Positions 26,676 through 34,129 of a stretch of DNA of 64,000 bases are shown one piece after another; position 1 is the stretch's first letter, and each line of letters starts with the position of its first letter. The stretch spans positions 91,477 through 155,476 of the forward strand of contig CAJUQJ010000005.1 in the NCBI GenBank assembly GCA_910588215.1, written 5' to 3'. The notes under the pieces were generated by a model. The model had not been told where the DNA came from. It saw only the letters and a program-made list of their open reading frames with translations, and did not search any database. The position numbers and the translations under genes were made by a program. Origin of the DNA: an uncultured Lachnospiraceae bacterium (GTDB taxonomy: Bacteria; Bacillota; Clostridia; Lachnospirales; Lachnospiraceae).

Positions 26676-27000
26676 CGGACATACCTCCTTGCTCTTCTGC
26701 ATCTTCCTCCGGATGCTCCGCCTTATGCCGCTTTTCCTCATAGATTCCGATGTACACTTTGGACAGGACCACCACGGACAGGAAGCTGATCATGGCATAG
26801 ATCAGGCAGATATCCACCAGGTATCCCTCATCCAGCATCAGCGCCAGAATGGCTATCATCACCATGACCATGGTGCCCATCATATTGACAGATACAAGAC
26901 GGTCAGCGATGCGCGGTCCCTTGACGGCACGGATCAGGCAGGGAAAAAGCATGACGGCCAGGATGACCAGTATTGTAATGTAAAGATTATGGTATAGCAT
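26662..27000 (-). CDS. mnhF: MnhF/MrpF-like subunit
   Basis: A 112-residue membrane protein with three helices and the MrpF core GPRIADRLVSVNMMG and LVDICLIYAMISFLSVVVLSK. The tail is charged (EEKRHKAEHPEEDAEE). The start is the ATG at 27000, whose ribosome binding site GGAGGT lies inside the 32-bp dispersed repeat; an upstream in-frame start at 27060 would read through that repeat. Confidence 0.85.
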   Translation of the reverse strand: MLYHNLYITILVILAVMLFPCLIRAVKGPRIADRLVSVNMMGTMVMVMIAILALMLDEGYLVDICLIYAMISFLSVVVLSKVYIGIYEEKRHKAEHPEEDAEEQGGMSDGSF

Positions 27001-27002
27001 TT

Positions 27003-27034
27003 TTACCTCCGTTCCGAAGCGCTTTGCGCTGAGG
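27003..27034 (-). repeat. 32-bp dispersed repeat carrying a ribosome binding site, copy A
   Basis: Read on the minus strand it contains CGCAAAGCGCTTCGG followed by AACGGAGGTAA, directly before the mnhF start. It matches the copies at 37478-37509 and 37614-37645 on the + strand with one difference (CAGCG versus CATCG). Confidence 0.85.
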
Positions 27035-27049
27035 ACGCGCACAAAAGAA

Positions 27050-27514
27050 CTAATGCACATTCTCTATTCTCTCCAGTAGTTCTACAAATATGGACGAATC
27101 GATACCAACCGCCAGATCCTTGTCCAGGCAATGAACGGTATATTCGTCATCCTTAAGGCTGACGGTGATGGTGCCCGGGGTCAGGGTGATAGAATTAGCC
27201 AGGAGCACTCTGGCAAAGGTCGATGTGAGATTCGTTTTAAAATGGATCACGACCGGTTCAAGCTCGTACCTGGAAGAGTAGATCATCTTAAAGACTGCCA
27301 TATTTGCCTTCAGGATTTCTGTTACCAGGACAAATACATAGTGAATCAGCAGAAAGAACCTCTTGCAAAGCCAGATATCATCACTTGGCCTGTAGCCGAG
27401 GAACCGGCAGATAAACCAGTAGATTAGCCCGGATACCACAACGCCAAAGGCGGCAATCTCCAGGGTAAACTGACCGTTAAAAATGATCCATATCAGAAAA
27501 AATACAAGATACAT
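27050..27514 (-). CDS. mnhE: MnhE/MrpE-like subunit, first gene of the antiporter operon
   Basis: A 154-residue subunit with two N-terminal membrane segments and the MrpE cytosolic block: LTSTFARVLLANSITLTPG, TITVSLKDDEYTVHCLD. ATG 27514 follows AAGGAG; an upstream GTG at 27553 would add 13 non-family residues. The promoter at 27605-27633 lies ~100 bp upstream, so this gene opens the operon mnhE-mnhF-mnhG-DUF4040-mnhB-mnhC and four antiporter subunits. Confidence 0.86.
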   Translation of the reverse strand: MYLVFFLIWIIFNGQFTLEIAAFGVVVSGLIYWFICRFLGYRPSDDIWLCKRFFLLIHYVFVLVTEILKANMAVFKMIYSSRYELEPVVIHFKTNLTSTFARVLLANSITLTPGTITVSLKDDEYTVHCLDKDLAVGIDSSIFVELLERIENVH

Positions 27515-27604
27515 ATTCACCACTCCTTCGTATGAATTCGCATCAGTTTGCACTATTTTGGCCTGTTTCTTCTTATTAAAAAGTGAAACAGATTAACCTT
27601 TGCA

Positions 27605-27633
27605 ATTATGTATCCATCTGCGGGAAATGTCAA
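27605..27633 (-). promoter_or_regulatory. Promoter of the antiporter operon
   Basis: On the minus strand TTGACA (27633-27628, consensus) and CATAAT (27610-27605) are separated by 17 bp, 90 bp upstream of mnhE. No other good promoter is seen inside the operon. Confidence 0.65.
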
Positions 27634-27694
27634 GAGGGGGAAGAGATAAGAAAGTGTAAAAGTTTATAAGAGAATAGTAACCAGGCATCCAGCC

Positions 27695-27722
27695 CAGGCG
27701 GTATATTATCAGGCGGTATATT
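27695..27722 (+). repeat. Tandem 13-bp direct repeat before the AAA/DUF1703 gene
   Basis: CAGGCGGTATATT occurs at 27695-27707 and again at 27710-27722, a 15-bp period. It abuts the -35 box of the promoter that follows, so it may bind a regulator. Confidence 0.6.
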
Positions 27723-27749
27723 GAAATCCGCTTGACCGTATGCTAGGAT
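27721..27749 (+). promoter_or_regulatory. Candidate promoter of the AAA/DUF1703 gene
   Basis: TTGAAA (27721-27726), 17-bp spacer, TAGGAT (27744-27749). The gene starts at 27802. The last bases of the direct repeat overlap the -35 box. Confidence 0.5.
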
Positions 27750-27801
27750 AAAGGAGTGGAACAGGATGCATGAGAGTGTGAAGCGAGAGGAATGACAGGA
27801 C

Positions 27802-29322
27802 ATGCGCAAAGTTTTTAATACTGATGGATACTGTGATCCGGAACTGCACTATATGGTCGATCTGTCCGGCCGCCTGAACGAAATCAGAGCTATGGTGGAT
27901 GCCGGACAGTATTTTACGGTCAACAGAGCCAGACAATATGGAAAAACAACAATATTGACAGCACTTGCCGCTTTTCTGGAAGAAGAATATGAGGTGATCA
28001 GTCTGGATTTTCAGACGATCAGTTATGCTGATTTTGCATCCGAGCAGAATTTCGTCGCAGCTTTTTCGGAGGAACTGTTGGAAAACGCAGCCCATATTCC
28101 TGCAGAAGTGAAGACAAAACTGGCGCAGTATGCCGCGGGCCATCCATACAGGGCAACACTGTCGGCGCTGTTTCGAACGCTGACTGAATTCTGCAGACAA
28201 TCAGACAAAAAGATTGTGCTGCTGATCGATGAAATAGACACGGCCACGAATAATCAGGTATTTATCGATTTTCTTGCCCAGCTTCGTGCGTTTTACCTGA
28301 AAAGAAGAAGGATGCCGGTCTTCCAGTCAGTGATTTTGGCCGGAGTTTATGATGTAAGAAATATCAGCCGGAAAATCCGTCCGGAGGAAGACCATAAAGA
28401 GAACAGTCCGTGGAATATAGCGGCGGACTTTCTGGTAGAAATGAATTTTTCGGTGAAAGATATAGAAGGGATGCTCTCTGCATACGAAAATGATGTGCAT
28501 ACAGGAATGGATGTAAGCGGGATTGCGGCGCTTTTGTTTGATTATACGGCAGGTTATCCTTATCTGGTATCACGGCTCTGCAAGTTCATGGACGAACGGA
28601 TTATGTGTAATGCCTGGACAAAAGAGGGATTTATGGCGGCATTGAAAATGCTGATGGAAGATGATAATCCGCTCTTTCAGTCGCTTATGAATAAATTGAA
28701 TGACTTTCCGGAGTTGAACCAGCTTCTTGTGAGGCTGCTGTTTCAGGGACAAAGCATTGCATATAATGCAGATAGCATTGCGGTTCAGCATGCACGGATG
28801 TTTGGTTTTGTAAAAGTAGCAGATTCGCTGGTCTTGCCTGCAAACAGAATTTATGAGATGCGGCTGTATAATAAATTTCTACTGGATTATAGAGAACAAA
28901 ACAGCGTTATTTATACAGAAGGTTCGCGGCAGCGAAATCAGTTTATCGTAGACGGGCATTTGCATGTCAGATTGGTGCTTGAGAAGCTTGTAGAGGCTTT
29001 TGACTCTCTGTATGGTGATCAGAATGAGACATTTTTGGAAGATGCCGGAAGAAAATATTTTATGTTGTTTCTCAAGCCGATCATCAATGGCACCGGTAAT
29101 TGTTATGTAGAAGCACAGACAAGAAATAGGGAACGTATGGATCTGGTCATTGATTATCAGGGAGAACAGAGTATTGTCGAGATGAAGATCTGGCATGGAA
29201 ACAGCTACAATGAGAGAGGTGAGAAGCAGCTTTCGGAATATCTGGATCATTTTCACTTAAAGAAAGGATATATGCTGAGTTTTAATTTTAAATCGTCCAC
29301 TATAATACCAACAGGATATTAA
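27802..29322 (+). CDS. AAA-ATPase-like protein with C-terminal PD-(D/E)XK (DUF1703) domain
   Basis: A 506-residue member of the AAA-ATPase_like plus DUF1703 family, common and multicopy in Bacteroidetes and Clostridia; its function is not established. The variant Walker A loop ARQYGKTT is at residues 43-50 and Walker B is LLIDEIDTATN. The C-terminal domain carries a nuclease-like pattern: MDLVIDYQGEQ (Asp) and IVEMKIW (Glu-x-Lys). The last residues after GYMLSFNFK are unlike the usual conserved family ending, so the C-terminus may have been altered or truncated by about a dozen residues. It stands alone with its own promoter and a poor ribosome site, and precedes the reductase gene by 22 bp. 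Confidence 0.85.
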   Translation: MRKVFNTDGYCDPELHYMVDLSGRLNEIRAMVDAGQYFTVNRARQYGKTTILTALAAFLEEEYEVISLDFQTISYADFASEQNFVAAFSEELLENAAHIPAEVKTKLAQYAAGHPYRATLSALFRTLTEFCRQSDKKIVLLIDEIDTATNNQVFIDFLAQLRAFYLKRRRMPVFQSVILAGVYDVRNISRKIRPEEDHKENSPWNIAADFLVEMNFSVKDIEGMLSAYENDVHTGMDVSGIAALLFDYTAGYPYLVSRLCKFMDERIMCNAWTKEGFMAALKMLMEDDNPLFQSLMNKLNDFPELNQLLVRLLFQGQSIAYNADSIAVQHARMFGFVKVADSLVLPANRIYEMRLYNKFLLDYREQNSVIYTEGSRQRNQFIVDGHLHVRLVLEKLVEAFDSLYGDQNETFLEDAGRKYFMLFLKPIINGTGNCYVEAQTRNRERMDLVIDYQGEQSIVEMKIWHGNSYNERGEKQLSEYLDHFHLKKGYMLSFNFKSSTIIPTGY

Positions 29323-29344
29323 CAGGAACAGGAGAAAAGAGGAA

Positions 29345-30274
29345 ATGAAACATTTAAAATATCTGGTGATCGGGGCAGGCGGCACAGGTGGGAGCATCGG
29401 CGCCTATATGACGGAGGCGGGTAAAGACGTGACTTTGATCGCGCGCGGGGAGCATCTTAAGCAGATGCAGGAGCACGGCCTGCGGATGGAGACGACAGCC
29501 AGGGGAAACTATACGGTACAGCCGATCAAGGCAGTGGATATGGAGCATTATGAGGAGCGGCCGGATGTGGTCTTTGTCTGTGTGAAGGGATATTCCCTGG
29601 AAGAGACTATTCCTTTTATCAGGAAAGTGGCAGGACAGGACACGATCGTGATTCCGATCCTGAATATCTATGGGACAGGCGGCCGGATGCAGGAAAAGCT
29701 GCCAGGGCTGCTGGTGACGGACGGCTGTATCTATATTGCGGGAGAGATCAAAGAGCCGGGAACGATCCTGCTGCGGGGAGATATCTTTCGCATCGTATAT
29801 GGGGTGAGAAATTCGGAAGAACTCAGGCCGGAGTTGTTTATGGTGGCGCAGGATCTGAAGGAAAGCGGTATTGAAGGTGTGCTTTCCGACAACATCAGGC
29901 GTGACGCGCTGCAGAAATTCGCGTATGTGTCGCCAATGGCGGCCTGCGGCCTGTATTATCATGTGTCGGCCGGAGAAGTGCAGAAGACCGGGAATCCACG
30001 GGATACCTTTGTGAAACTGATGAAGGAGATCGATGCACTGGCGGTGGCCATGGGAGTGCCGTTTCTGGTGGACATCGTGGCGACGAACCTGCGGATTCTT
30101 GACACGTTAAATCCGGAAGCCAGCACTTCCATGCAGAGAGATGTCTACGCGGGCAAGCACTCGGAGATTGACGGACTGATCTATGAAGTGGTGCGGATGG
30201 GGCAGCGGTACGATGTACCGGTGCCGACCTATGAGATGATCGCGAAGAAAGCAAAGGCAGACGGATTGTGCTAG
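29345..30274 (+). CDS. panE: Ketopantoate reductase family protein (ApbA/PanE)
   Basis: A 309-residue NAD(P)H-dependent reductase of the ApbA/PanE family. The Rossmann motif VIGAGGTGGSIGAYM lies near the N-terminus and the lysine-containing FVCVKGYSLEE segment is at the catalytic position. The C-terminal helical domain has DALQKFAYVSPMAACG and TSMQRDVYAGKHSEIDGL, the usual substrate and NADP-side blocks. In the pantothenate pathway it would reduce 2-dehydropantoate to pantoate, but many paralogues act on other 2-ketoacids and no panB or panC is adjacent, so the gene symbol is by family only. The start follows AGGAGAAAAGAGGAA. Its higher GC content differs from the small AT-rich genes downstream. 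Confidence 0.8.
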   Translation: MKHLKYLVIGAGGTGGSIGAYMTEAGKDVTLIARGEHLKQMQEHGLRMETTARGNYTVQPIKAVDMEHYEERPDVVFVCVKGYSLEETIPFIRKVAGQDTIVIPILNIYGTGGRMQEKLPGLLVTDGCIYIAGEIKEPGTILLRGDIFRIVYGVRNSEELRPELFMVAQDLKESGIEGVLSDNIRRDALQKFAYVSPMAACGLYYHVSAGEVQKTGNPRDTFVKLMKEIDALAVAMGVPFLVDIVATNLRILDTLNPEASTSMQRDVYAGKHSEIDGLIYEVVRMGQRYDVPVPTYEMIAKKAKADGLC

Positions 30275-30281
30275 AATTTCC

Positions 30282-30291
30282 GGGGGGGGGG
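30282..30291 (+). repeat. Homopolymeric G10 tract
   Basis: Ten consecutive G follow the stop of the reductase gene by 7 bp. It is noncoding here; such a tract is slippage-prone and may vary in length between cells or be a base-calling artefact. Confidence 0.7.
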
Positions 30292-30368
30292 TCAGTATGG
30301 AGTACCAGTCAGGAACACCTTAGGACAGGCTATAGGCCAGAAGCATCGATTTTAGTGTAAACAAAGAC

Positions 30369-30405
30369 CCCGCTGCAAGCAGCCACTTGGCTCGTTGCTC
30401 GCGGG
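30369..30405 (+). terminator. Stem-loop without a clear T-tract
   Basis: CCCGC ... GCGGG arms with a nested GCAA/TTGC and AGCC/GGCT pairing give a long hairpin. It is followed by AATAAATAG, not a run of T. It lies between the reductase gene and the small acidic ORF and may end transcription or stabilise the RNA. Confidence 0.45.
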
Positions 30406-30452
30406 AATAAATAGAATGGAACAGAGGGTTTGCAGAGAGGATAAAACAGCTT

Positions 30453-30656
30453 ATGGAAACGGAAAAGAAATTTAAGGAGAAGTATCTGGCGGGAGAGATT
30501 GCCTTTGAGGAGATTGACGATTACAGTCAGGAGTGGGGATTCAGCGACGAACCGGTGACGCTTCGGGAATATCTGGGACTGAATGCCGAGGAAGAAGATG
30601 CGTGGGTGAGCATCGGGGATGAGGCGCTTCGGGAGCTGCTGGACCGGCAGAAATAA
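30453..30656 (+). CDS. Small acidic hypothetical protein
   Basis: A 67-residue highly acidic protein (KFKEKYLAGEIAFEEIDDY, FSDEPVTLREYLGL, EEEDAWVSIGDEALREL). The sequence is coherent, charged and helix-rich, and codon use matches the nearby GC-richer genes, so it is probably real. I do not recognise a named domain; similar short acidic proteins occur in Lachnospiraceae genomes. The ribosome site (GAGAGG, ~10 bp upstream) is modest. Function unknown. Confidence 0.6.
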   Translation: METEKKFKEKYLAGEIAFEEIDDYSQEWGFSDEPVTLREYLGLNAEEEDAWVSIGDEALRELLDRQK

Positions 30657-30712
30657 GGGCTTGCATGCTGTGGATTTTTTCAAGGTAAAGAGGAAGGCAG
30701 GGTGAGGAAAAT

Positions 30713-30976
30713 TTGAGATTGTTTCAGCGAGAAAAAGTGATCACGGTCAGCGACAGCAGACAGAAAGAGAAGATTCAGGAAGCATTTGTGCAGCACAAGA
30801 TTGAATACAAGATCAAAATAAAAGAAATCATGCAGAAGAATGCCATTGACACAGCTAGATTAGGGAGTTTGGGGAATAATAAGGTGAAGTTTCAGTATTC
30901 TTTCTATGTGGACAGAGAAGACCGTCAGCTGGCGGACGATATTGTTAAATCCATAAGATTTAGTTTATCATCATGA
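30713..30976 (+). CDS. Small hypothetical protein
   Basis: An 87-residue soluble protein starting at TTG 30713 with GGGTGAGGAAAA upstream. It reads MRLFQREKVITVSDSRQKEK, then VKFQYSFYVDREDRQLADDI. The layout (a basic N-terminal strand, a central loop with a SLGNNKV-like GSxG element, then a Y-x-FYV strand and a terminal helix) resembles a small alpha/beta protein family seen in Clostridia, but I cannot name it. It overlaps the next gene by 4 bp, so the two are probably co-translated. Confidence 0.55.
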   Translation: MRLFQREKVITVSDSRQKEKIQEAFVQHKIEYKIKIKEIMQKNAIDTARLGSLGNNKVKFQYSFYVDREDRQLADDIVKSIRFSLSS

Positions 30977-31740
30977 ACCATTTGCCGCATATTGTATGTT
31001 TTGTTTATAATGCAAAGGTTTTCGATTTAGAGAGAGGTATTGTGTTGAGTCTGAATAACGGAGAGCGTGGAAAATCAGAAGCAGAATTATGTCATGAGTT
31101 AGGAAAGCCTAAGGACTTTGCAGATAAGCTCGTAGATGGAGATAAACGCAATAGATTCTTCTTTAATATAATTACATATATTAGTAGTATATTAGCGATA
31201 TGCATACTTACTGTTTACATTTTTTACTCTCTTAATCCTATTTATTGGGGAATGCTGGCAATTACGGTTTCGATTTGCGTATGGAATTTGTGTGGCGGTG
31301 TTTGTTTAAACGAGATTTTTGATGATTCGTCACAATATAGATGTAAATATATACTTTATTGTATTGCTTCGTTTGTTGTAGTTGTTTTGCAGCAAGTAAT
31401 TACATTTTTACTAAATACTTGGCATAGAACAGCGAATACAAATATATTTGCAGAGTATATTTATATGTTTTATTACCTTTCTATATTAGCTGTGATGATC
31501 TCAGGGATATTACTGGTTTTAACTATATACCGGCTATTAAACGGAAGTTATTTATCGATATGTGTTCTTCCGTTATTGGTTGGGCTGATCTGTTCTGCCT
31601 TGTCTTTTATAACGTATATCAAAGCATTTAACGGCCTAAATATATTTTCCTCAATGTGTTCTATTCCATATATTTCTGGCTTTATGCTTTCCCTTATCGT
31701 ATTTTTAATTAATAATTATAAATTAGAACAGTACTCATAA
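30973..31740 (+). CDS. Multi-pass membrane protein with DUF1700-like N-terminal remnant
   Basis: A 255-residue protein. Residues ~30-55 (GERGKSEAELCHELGKPKDFADKL) resemble the SEEEVIAELGSP-type block of DUF1700, a family often found next to PadR regulators, as here. Then come about seven hydrophobic segments (for example FNIITYISSILAICILTVY, CIASFVVVVLQQVITFLL) with no recognised transport motif. It lacks the usual first ~40 residues of DUF1700 proteins, so it may be shortened at the N-terminus. Unlike its flanks it is AT-rich. It overlaps the preceding gene by 4 bp. Function unknown; a regulator-linked membrane role is inferred only from the PadR gene 430 bp downstream. Confidence 0.6.
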   Translation: MNHLPHIVCFVYNAKVFDLERGIVLSLNNGERGKSEAELCHELGKPKDFADKLVDGDKRNRFFFNIITYISSILAICILTVYIFYSLNPIYWGMLAITVSICVWNLCGGVCLNEIFDDSSQYRCKYILYCIASFVVVVLQQVITFLLNTWHRTANTNIFAEYIYMFYYLSILAVMISGILLVLTIYRLLNGSYLSICVLPLLVGLICSALSFITYIKAFNGLNIFSSMCSIPYISGFMLSLIVFLINNYKLEQYS

Positions 31741-31919
31741 CGATATAGCCTTTAAATAAATTATCCGTTATACAGGCTCAATTTACTAATCGTCGAATGA
31801 AATGTGCGTGCATATCCTGTTCTCTGGGGCACATGAAAAGATTAATGAGTATGAGTAGAAGCAGAGGTAAGGAGGCCTGCATGCGCCACTTTTGAAGAAG
31901 TAGGGTAAGTGAATGAGTC

Positions 31920-31960
31920 AAGAACAGTGAGAGGCGACATAGGGGTCTCTCACTGTTCTT
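31920..31960. terminator. 14-bp perfect stem-loop
   Basis: AAGAACAGTGAGAG (31920-31933) pairs perfectly with CTCTCACTGTTCTT (31947-31960) around a 13-nt loop. No run of T follows on either strand, so termination is not certain. It may mark the end of the 30.4-31.7 kb transcript. Confidence 0.5.
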
Positions 31961-32125
31961 ATGGTGGAGTAATTGATAATACATAGGTATTTCGGTAATC
32001 GGTCAGAAAAGCACATATAGACAATTTCTTCCTCAGAGAATGGCTCAATACGGATTGAATCATACTGAAGTATTTAATCTACAATGCTTTTTATCAGGCA
32101 TGCGAATTTTTATCAGAGCATACTT

Positions 32126-32143
32126 GATTTGAATCATTATAAT
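32126..32143 (+). promoter_or_regulatory. PadR gene -10 box with overlapping candidate operator
   Basis: TATAAT at 32138-32143 lies 25 bp before the ATG; no good -35 is found at 17 bp. GATTTGAATCAT (32126-32137), a near-palindrome also present as GATTGAATCAT at 32053, directly precedes it and could be an autoregulatory site. Confidence 0.35.
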
Positions 32144-32168
32144 ATAATCCTGAATAGGAGTAGGATAA

Positions 32169-32480
32169 ATGGAATCACAAATGAACCGCGGGATATTGGA
32201 ATTATGTATTCTTTACCAATTTTTATCAATGGATTATTATGGTTACGATATCATGGAAAAAATGCGTCCGCTTTTTCCGGATGTGAAAGACAGCACTTTT
32301 TATGTCATTTTGCGTAGACTCAACACGAAGGGTTACACAGAAATATATTATGGTAAAGAATCAAATGGTCCACAAAGAAAATACTATAAAATTACTAAAG
32401 AAGGTAAAGAATATCTAGACCATTTAATCCAAAGTTGGCGGACGATAAAAGATATTGTTGAGCACTTAGGGATCAATTAG
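32169..32480 (+). CDS. PadR family transcriptional regulator
   Basis: A 103-residue PadR-type winged helix repressor. The N-terminus MNRGILELCILYQFLS, the recognition region DSTFYVILRRLNTKGY, the wing ESNGPQRKYYKIT and the terminal helix EYLDHLIQSWRTI match the family throughout. The length is that of the short subfamily that controls ABC exporters and multidrug pumps. It points toward, but is convergent with, the lantibiotic-immunity-type transporter genes. Start supported by AGGAGTAGG. The ligand is unknown. Confidence 0.9.
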   Translation: MESQMNRGILELCILYQFLSMDYYGYDIMEKMRPLFPDVKDSTFYVILRRLNTKGYTEIYYGKESNGPQRKYYKITKEGKEYLDHLIQSWRTIKDIVEHLGIN

Positions 32481-32547
32481 TTGCTATGAGGGCAGTTAGA
32501 TTTCGTAGCATGGATGTCCATGCGGCCCGCTCAAGTGTATCACAACC

Positions 32548-32585
32548 AATGAGTCCCGTGGTAATAATGAACCGCGGGGCTCATT
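32548..32585. terminator. Bidirectional terminator-like hairpin
   Basis: AATGAGTCCCGTGGT pairs with ACCGCGGGGCTCATT (13 of 15 positions plus wobble) between two convergent genes, the PadR regulator and the permease gene ending at 32596. Confidence 0.55.
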
Positions 32586-32595
32586 GCAGCATACA

Positions 32596-33324
32596 TCACC
32601 GCTCATGTCGCCGCAATCCCGCCACAGACAACCCGCAAAACAACACCGCATAGAAAACACAGGAGAGCACAAATACTTTTCCATCGATCTCCATCTGCGG
32701 ATTATTGGCGCGCATGCCGAAACTGTAAAGGGAATAGGGATAGAAGAGTCCCAGTCCCTGGCTACCAGCCAGCAGGCCGCCGATGCCGCCTACCAGGCTG
32801 ATACCGATGGGAATGGCGAAGGAGCGGATCACCATGGAGAGGGCAAGCTGGACGCAGCAGATGACGATACCGCCCAAGGCGCCGCAGAGAAACCACTCCA
32901 AGGCTTGAGGCGGAAAAGAGGCATTCAGACCACATAATCTGCCGCACAGAAAGTACAGAAAGAAGATCCAGGCATTGCCCAGCACGACCATCTTTGCCGC
33001 CTGGAAGAGTTTGCCCAGGTAGAGGCACAGCAGCGGTACGGGTGTGGTCAGAAAGCTGTTCCAGTTGGTCCGAAGGTGCTCTAAGCGCCATAGGTAGGAA
33101 CAGAAGGTGCCGATCAGCGCCGGCATAAAGAAAAGGCACAAAAACAGCGAATGCTGTGACCAGAGGCTGAACCATTCGTTTTGCAGGACGCCCTGATTTG
33201 CAAGATAATTGTTGGTGCCGAAGAAGGCCGACAGGACTGGCAGTGCAAAGAAGGCCAGCCAGACAGGGCTGCGTTTCAGTTTCAGGCGTTCTGCCTTGAT
33301 CGTTCTCATTAAGTGTGTATGCAT
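32596..33324 (-). CDS. ABC-2 permease of a lantibiotic-immunity-type transporter (MutG/EpiE-like)
   Basis: A 242-residue membrane protein with six hydrophobic segments. Features of the MutE/MutG/EpiE immunity permeases: IKAERLKLKRSPVWLAFFALPV at the N-terminus, EHLRTNWNSFLTTPVP in the first cytosolic loop and a Gly-rich last third. With the ATPase and the second permease it would expel antimicrobial peptides such as lantibiotics or bacitracin from the membrane. ATG 33324 is chosen because AAAAGGAGAG lies just upstream; the earlier frame start at 33417 is unsupported. It is the last gene of a three-gene minus-strand operon. Confidence 0.8.
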   Translation of the reverse strand: MHTHLMRTIKAERLKLKRSPVWLAFFALPVLSAFFGTNNYLANQGVLQNEWFSLWSQHSLFLCLFFMPALIGTFCSYLWRLEHLRTNWNSFLTTPVPLLCLYLGKLFQAAKMVVLGNAWIFFLYFLCGRLCGLNASFPPQALEWFLCGALGGIVICCVQLALSMVIRSFAIPIGISLVGGIGGLLAGSQGLGLFYPYSLYSFGMRANNPQMEIDGKVFVLSCVFYAVLFCGLSVAGLRRHER

Positions 33325-33376
33325 AATGTTCTCTCCTTTTTTTGAAATATTGTCTAACTGTGCGGTTGGATGCCGC

Positions 33377-34129
33377 TCAGTTTTCCCTGTGGGAAAAAAG
33401 GATCCGGCCGGCAGCATAGAAGATTACAAGCCACATGAAGATCATGCCGACGGCAGCCAGTTCCACAGGGGAATACAGGCGGTAGGAAAAGACGGCATTC
33501 TGCGTATCATCATTCCACGCCATGGTCACCAGTGTTCCGCTGAGATTGCCGCCCCAGGGAAGAAAAGAGTATGTCCGTACAAGCGTCAGGAGCAGGGCCA
33601 GCAGGGAACCGCAAAGGCCTGTGACCAGTGGGACCATCTGGTTAGCGATCAGCATGGAGAGCATCAGCTGCAGCAGGAAAAGCACGCTGTTGCTGGCCAG
33701 CTTTAAGCCATAGGACAAGATATAGTGTGCGGCGTCAGGGTGGCCCTGGTAGCCCACCATATATCCCAGCAGGATAAAAAGAGCGTACTGCGCGGCAAAC
33801 ATGACAGTGATGATGAGCAGGCCGCAGACAGCCTTGGCATGAAAGAGACTGCCCGATCCGCGCAGGGTTTTCAGCTGTTTGTACATACAGCCCTTGTGTT
33901 CGATATCGGCGAGGCGTGAGGCCAGAACCGCCATGATGGGCGGAACCATGACGGCATCCAGCACCGAGATATAGTAAAGCAGGGACAGAAAGCCCTGTGC
34001 CTGTGCCTGCGGCGTGGGATCGTGCAGCGCCCACAGTCCCCACAGAAACTGTGCGATCAGATAGGCGGCCATGGTCAGGCCGATCTTTCTTCTTTTGATC
34101 TTATAAAATTCCAGCATAAGTGTTTTCAT
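33377..34129 (-). CDS. ABC-2 permease of a lantibiotic-immunity-type transporter (MutE/EpiG-like)
   Basis: A 250-residue membrane protein with six hydrophobic segments. It begins MLEFYKIKRRKIGLTM, has the cytosolic loop EHKGCMYKQLKTL and keeps a short NGxx-like Gly-rich C-terminal half. It is paralogous in architecture to the permease downstream but only loosely similar in sequence, as in lantibiotic immunity systems with two different permeases. It overlaps the ATPase gene by 4 bp (ATGA), so the two are translated together. Confidence 0.8.
   Translation of the reverse strand: MKTLMLEFYKIKRRKIGLTMAAYLIAQFLWGLWALHDPTPQAQAQGFLSLLYYISVLDAVMVPPIMAVLASRLADIEHKGCMYKQLKTLRGSGSLFHAKAVCGLLIITVMFAAQYALFILLGYMVGYQGHPDAAHYILSYGLKLASNSVLFLLQLMLSMLIANQMVPLVTGLCGSLLALLLTLVRTYSFLPWGGNLSGTLVTMAWNDDTQNAVFSYRLYSPVELAAVGMIFMWLVIFYAAGRILFSHREN

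Larger units (their letters stand above)
31741..32168 (+). other. 428-bp intergenic region before the PadR gene
   Basis: There is no coding frame I can support. It contains a 14-bp perfect stem at 31920-31960, the motif GATTGAATCAT (32053-32063) and a close variant GATTTGAATCAT (32126-32137) next to the PadR -10 box, and is AT-rich toward the PadR gene. Confidence 0.55.

Noticed and set aside
17303..27514. Membrane-bound hydrogenase (Mbh/Ech) or complex I
   Set aside because: No NiFe hydrogenase subunits, iron-sulfur proteins or NuoBCD-like genes occur in or beside the operon; only the antiporter-type membrane arm is present.
27050..27553. Upstream GTG start for mnhE
   Set aside because: The extra 13 residues are not family-like, and the ribosome site AAGGAG sits directly before ATG 27514.
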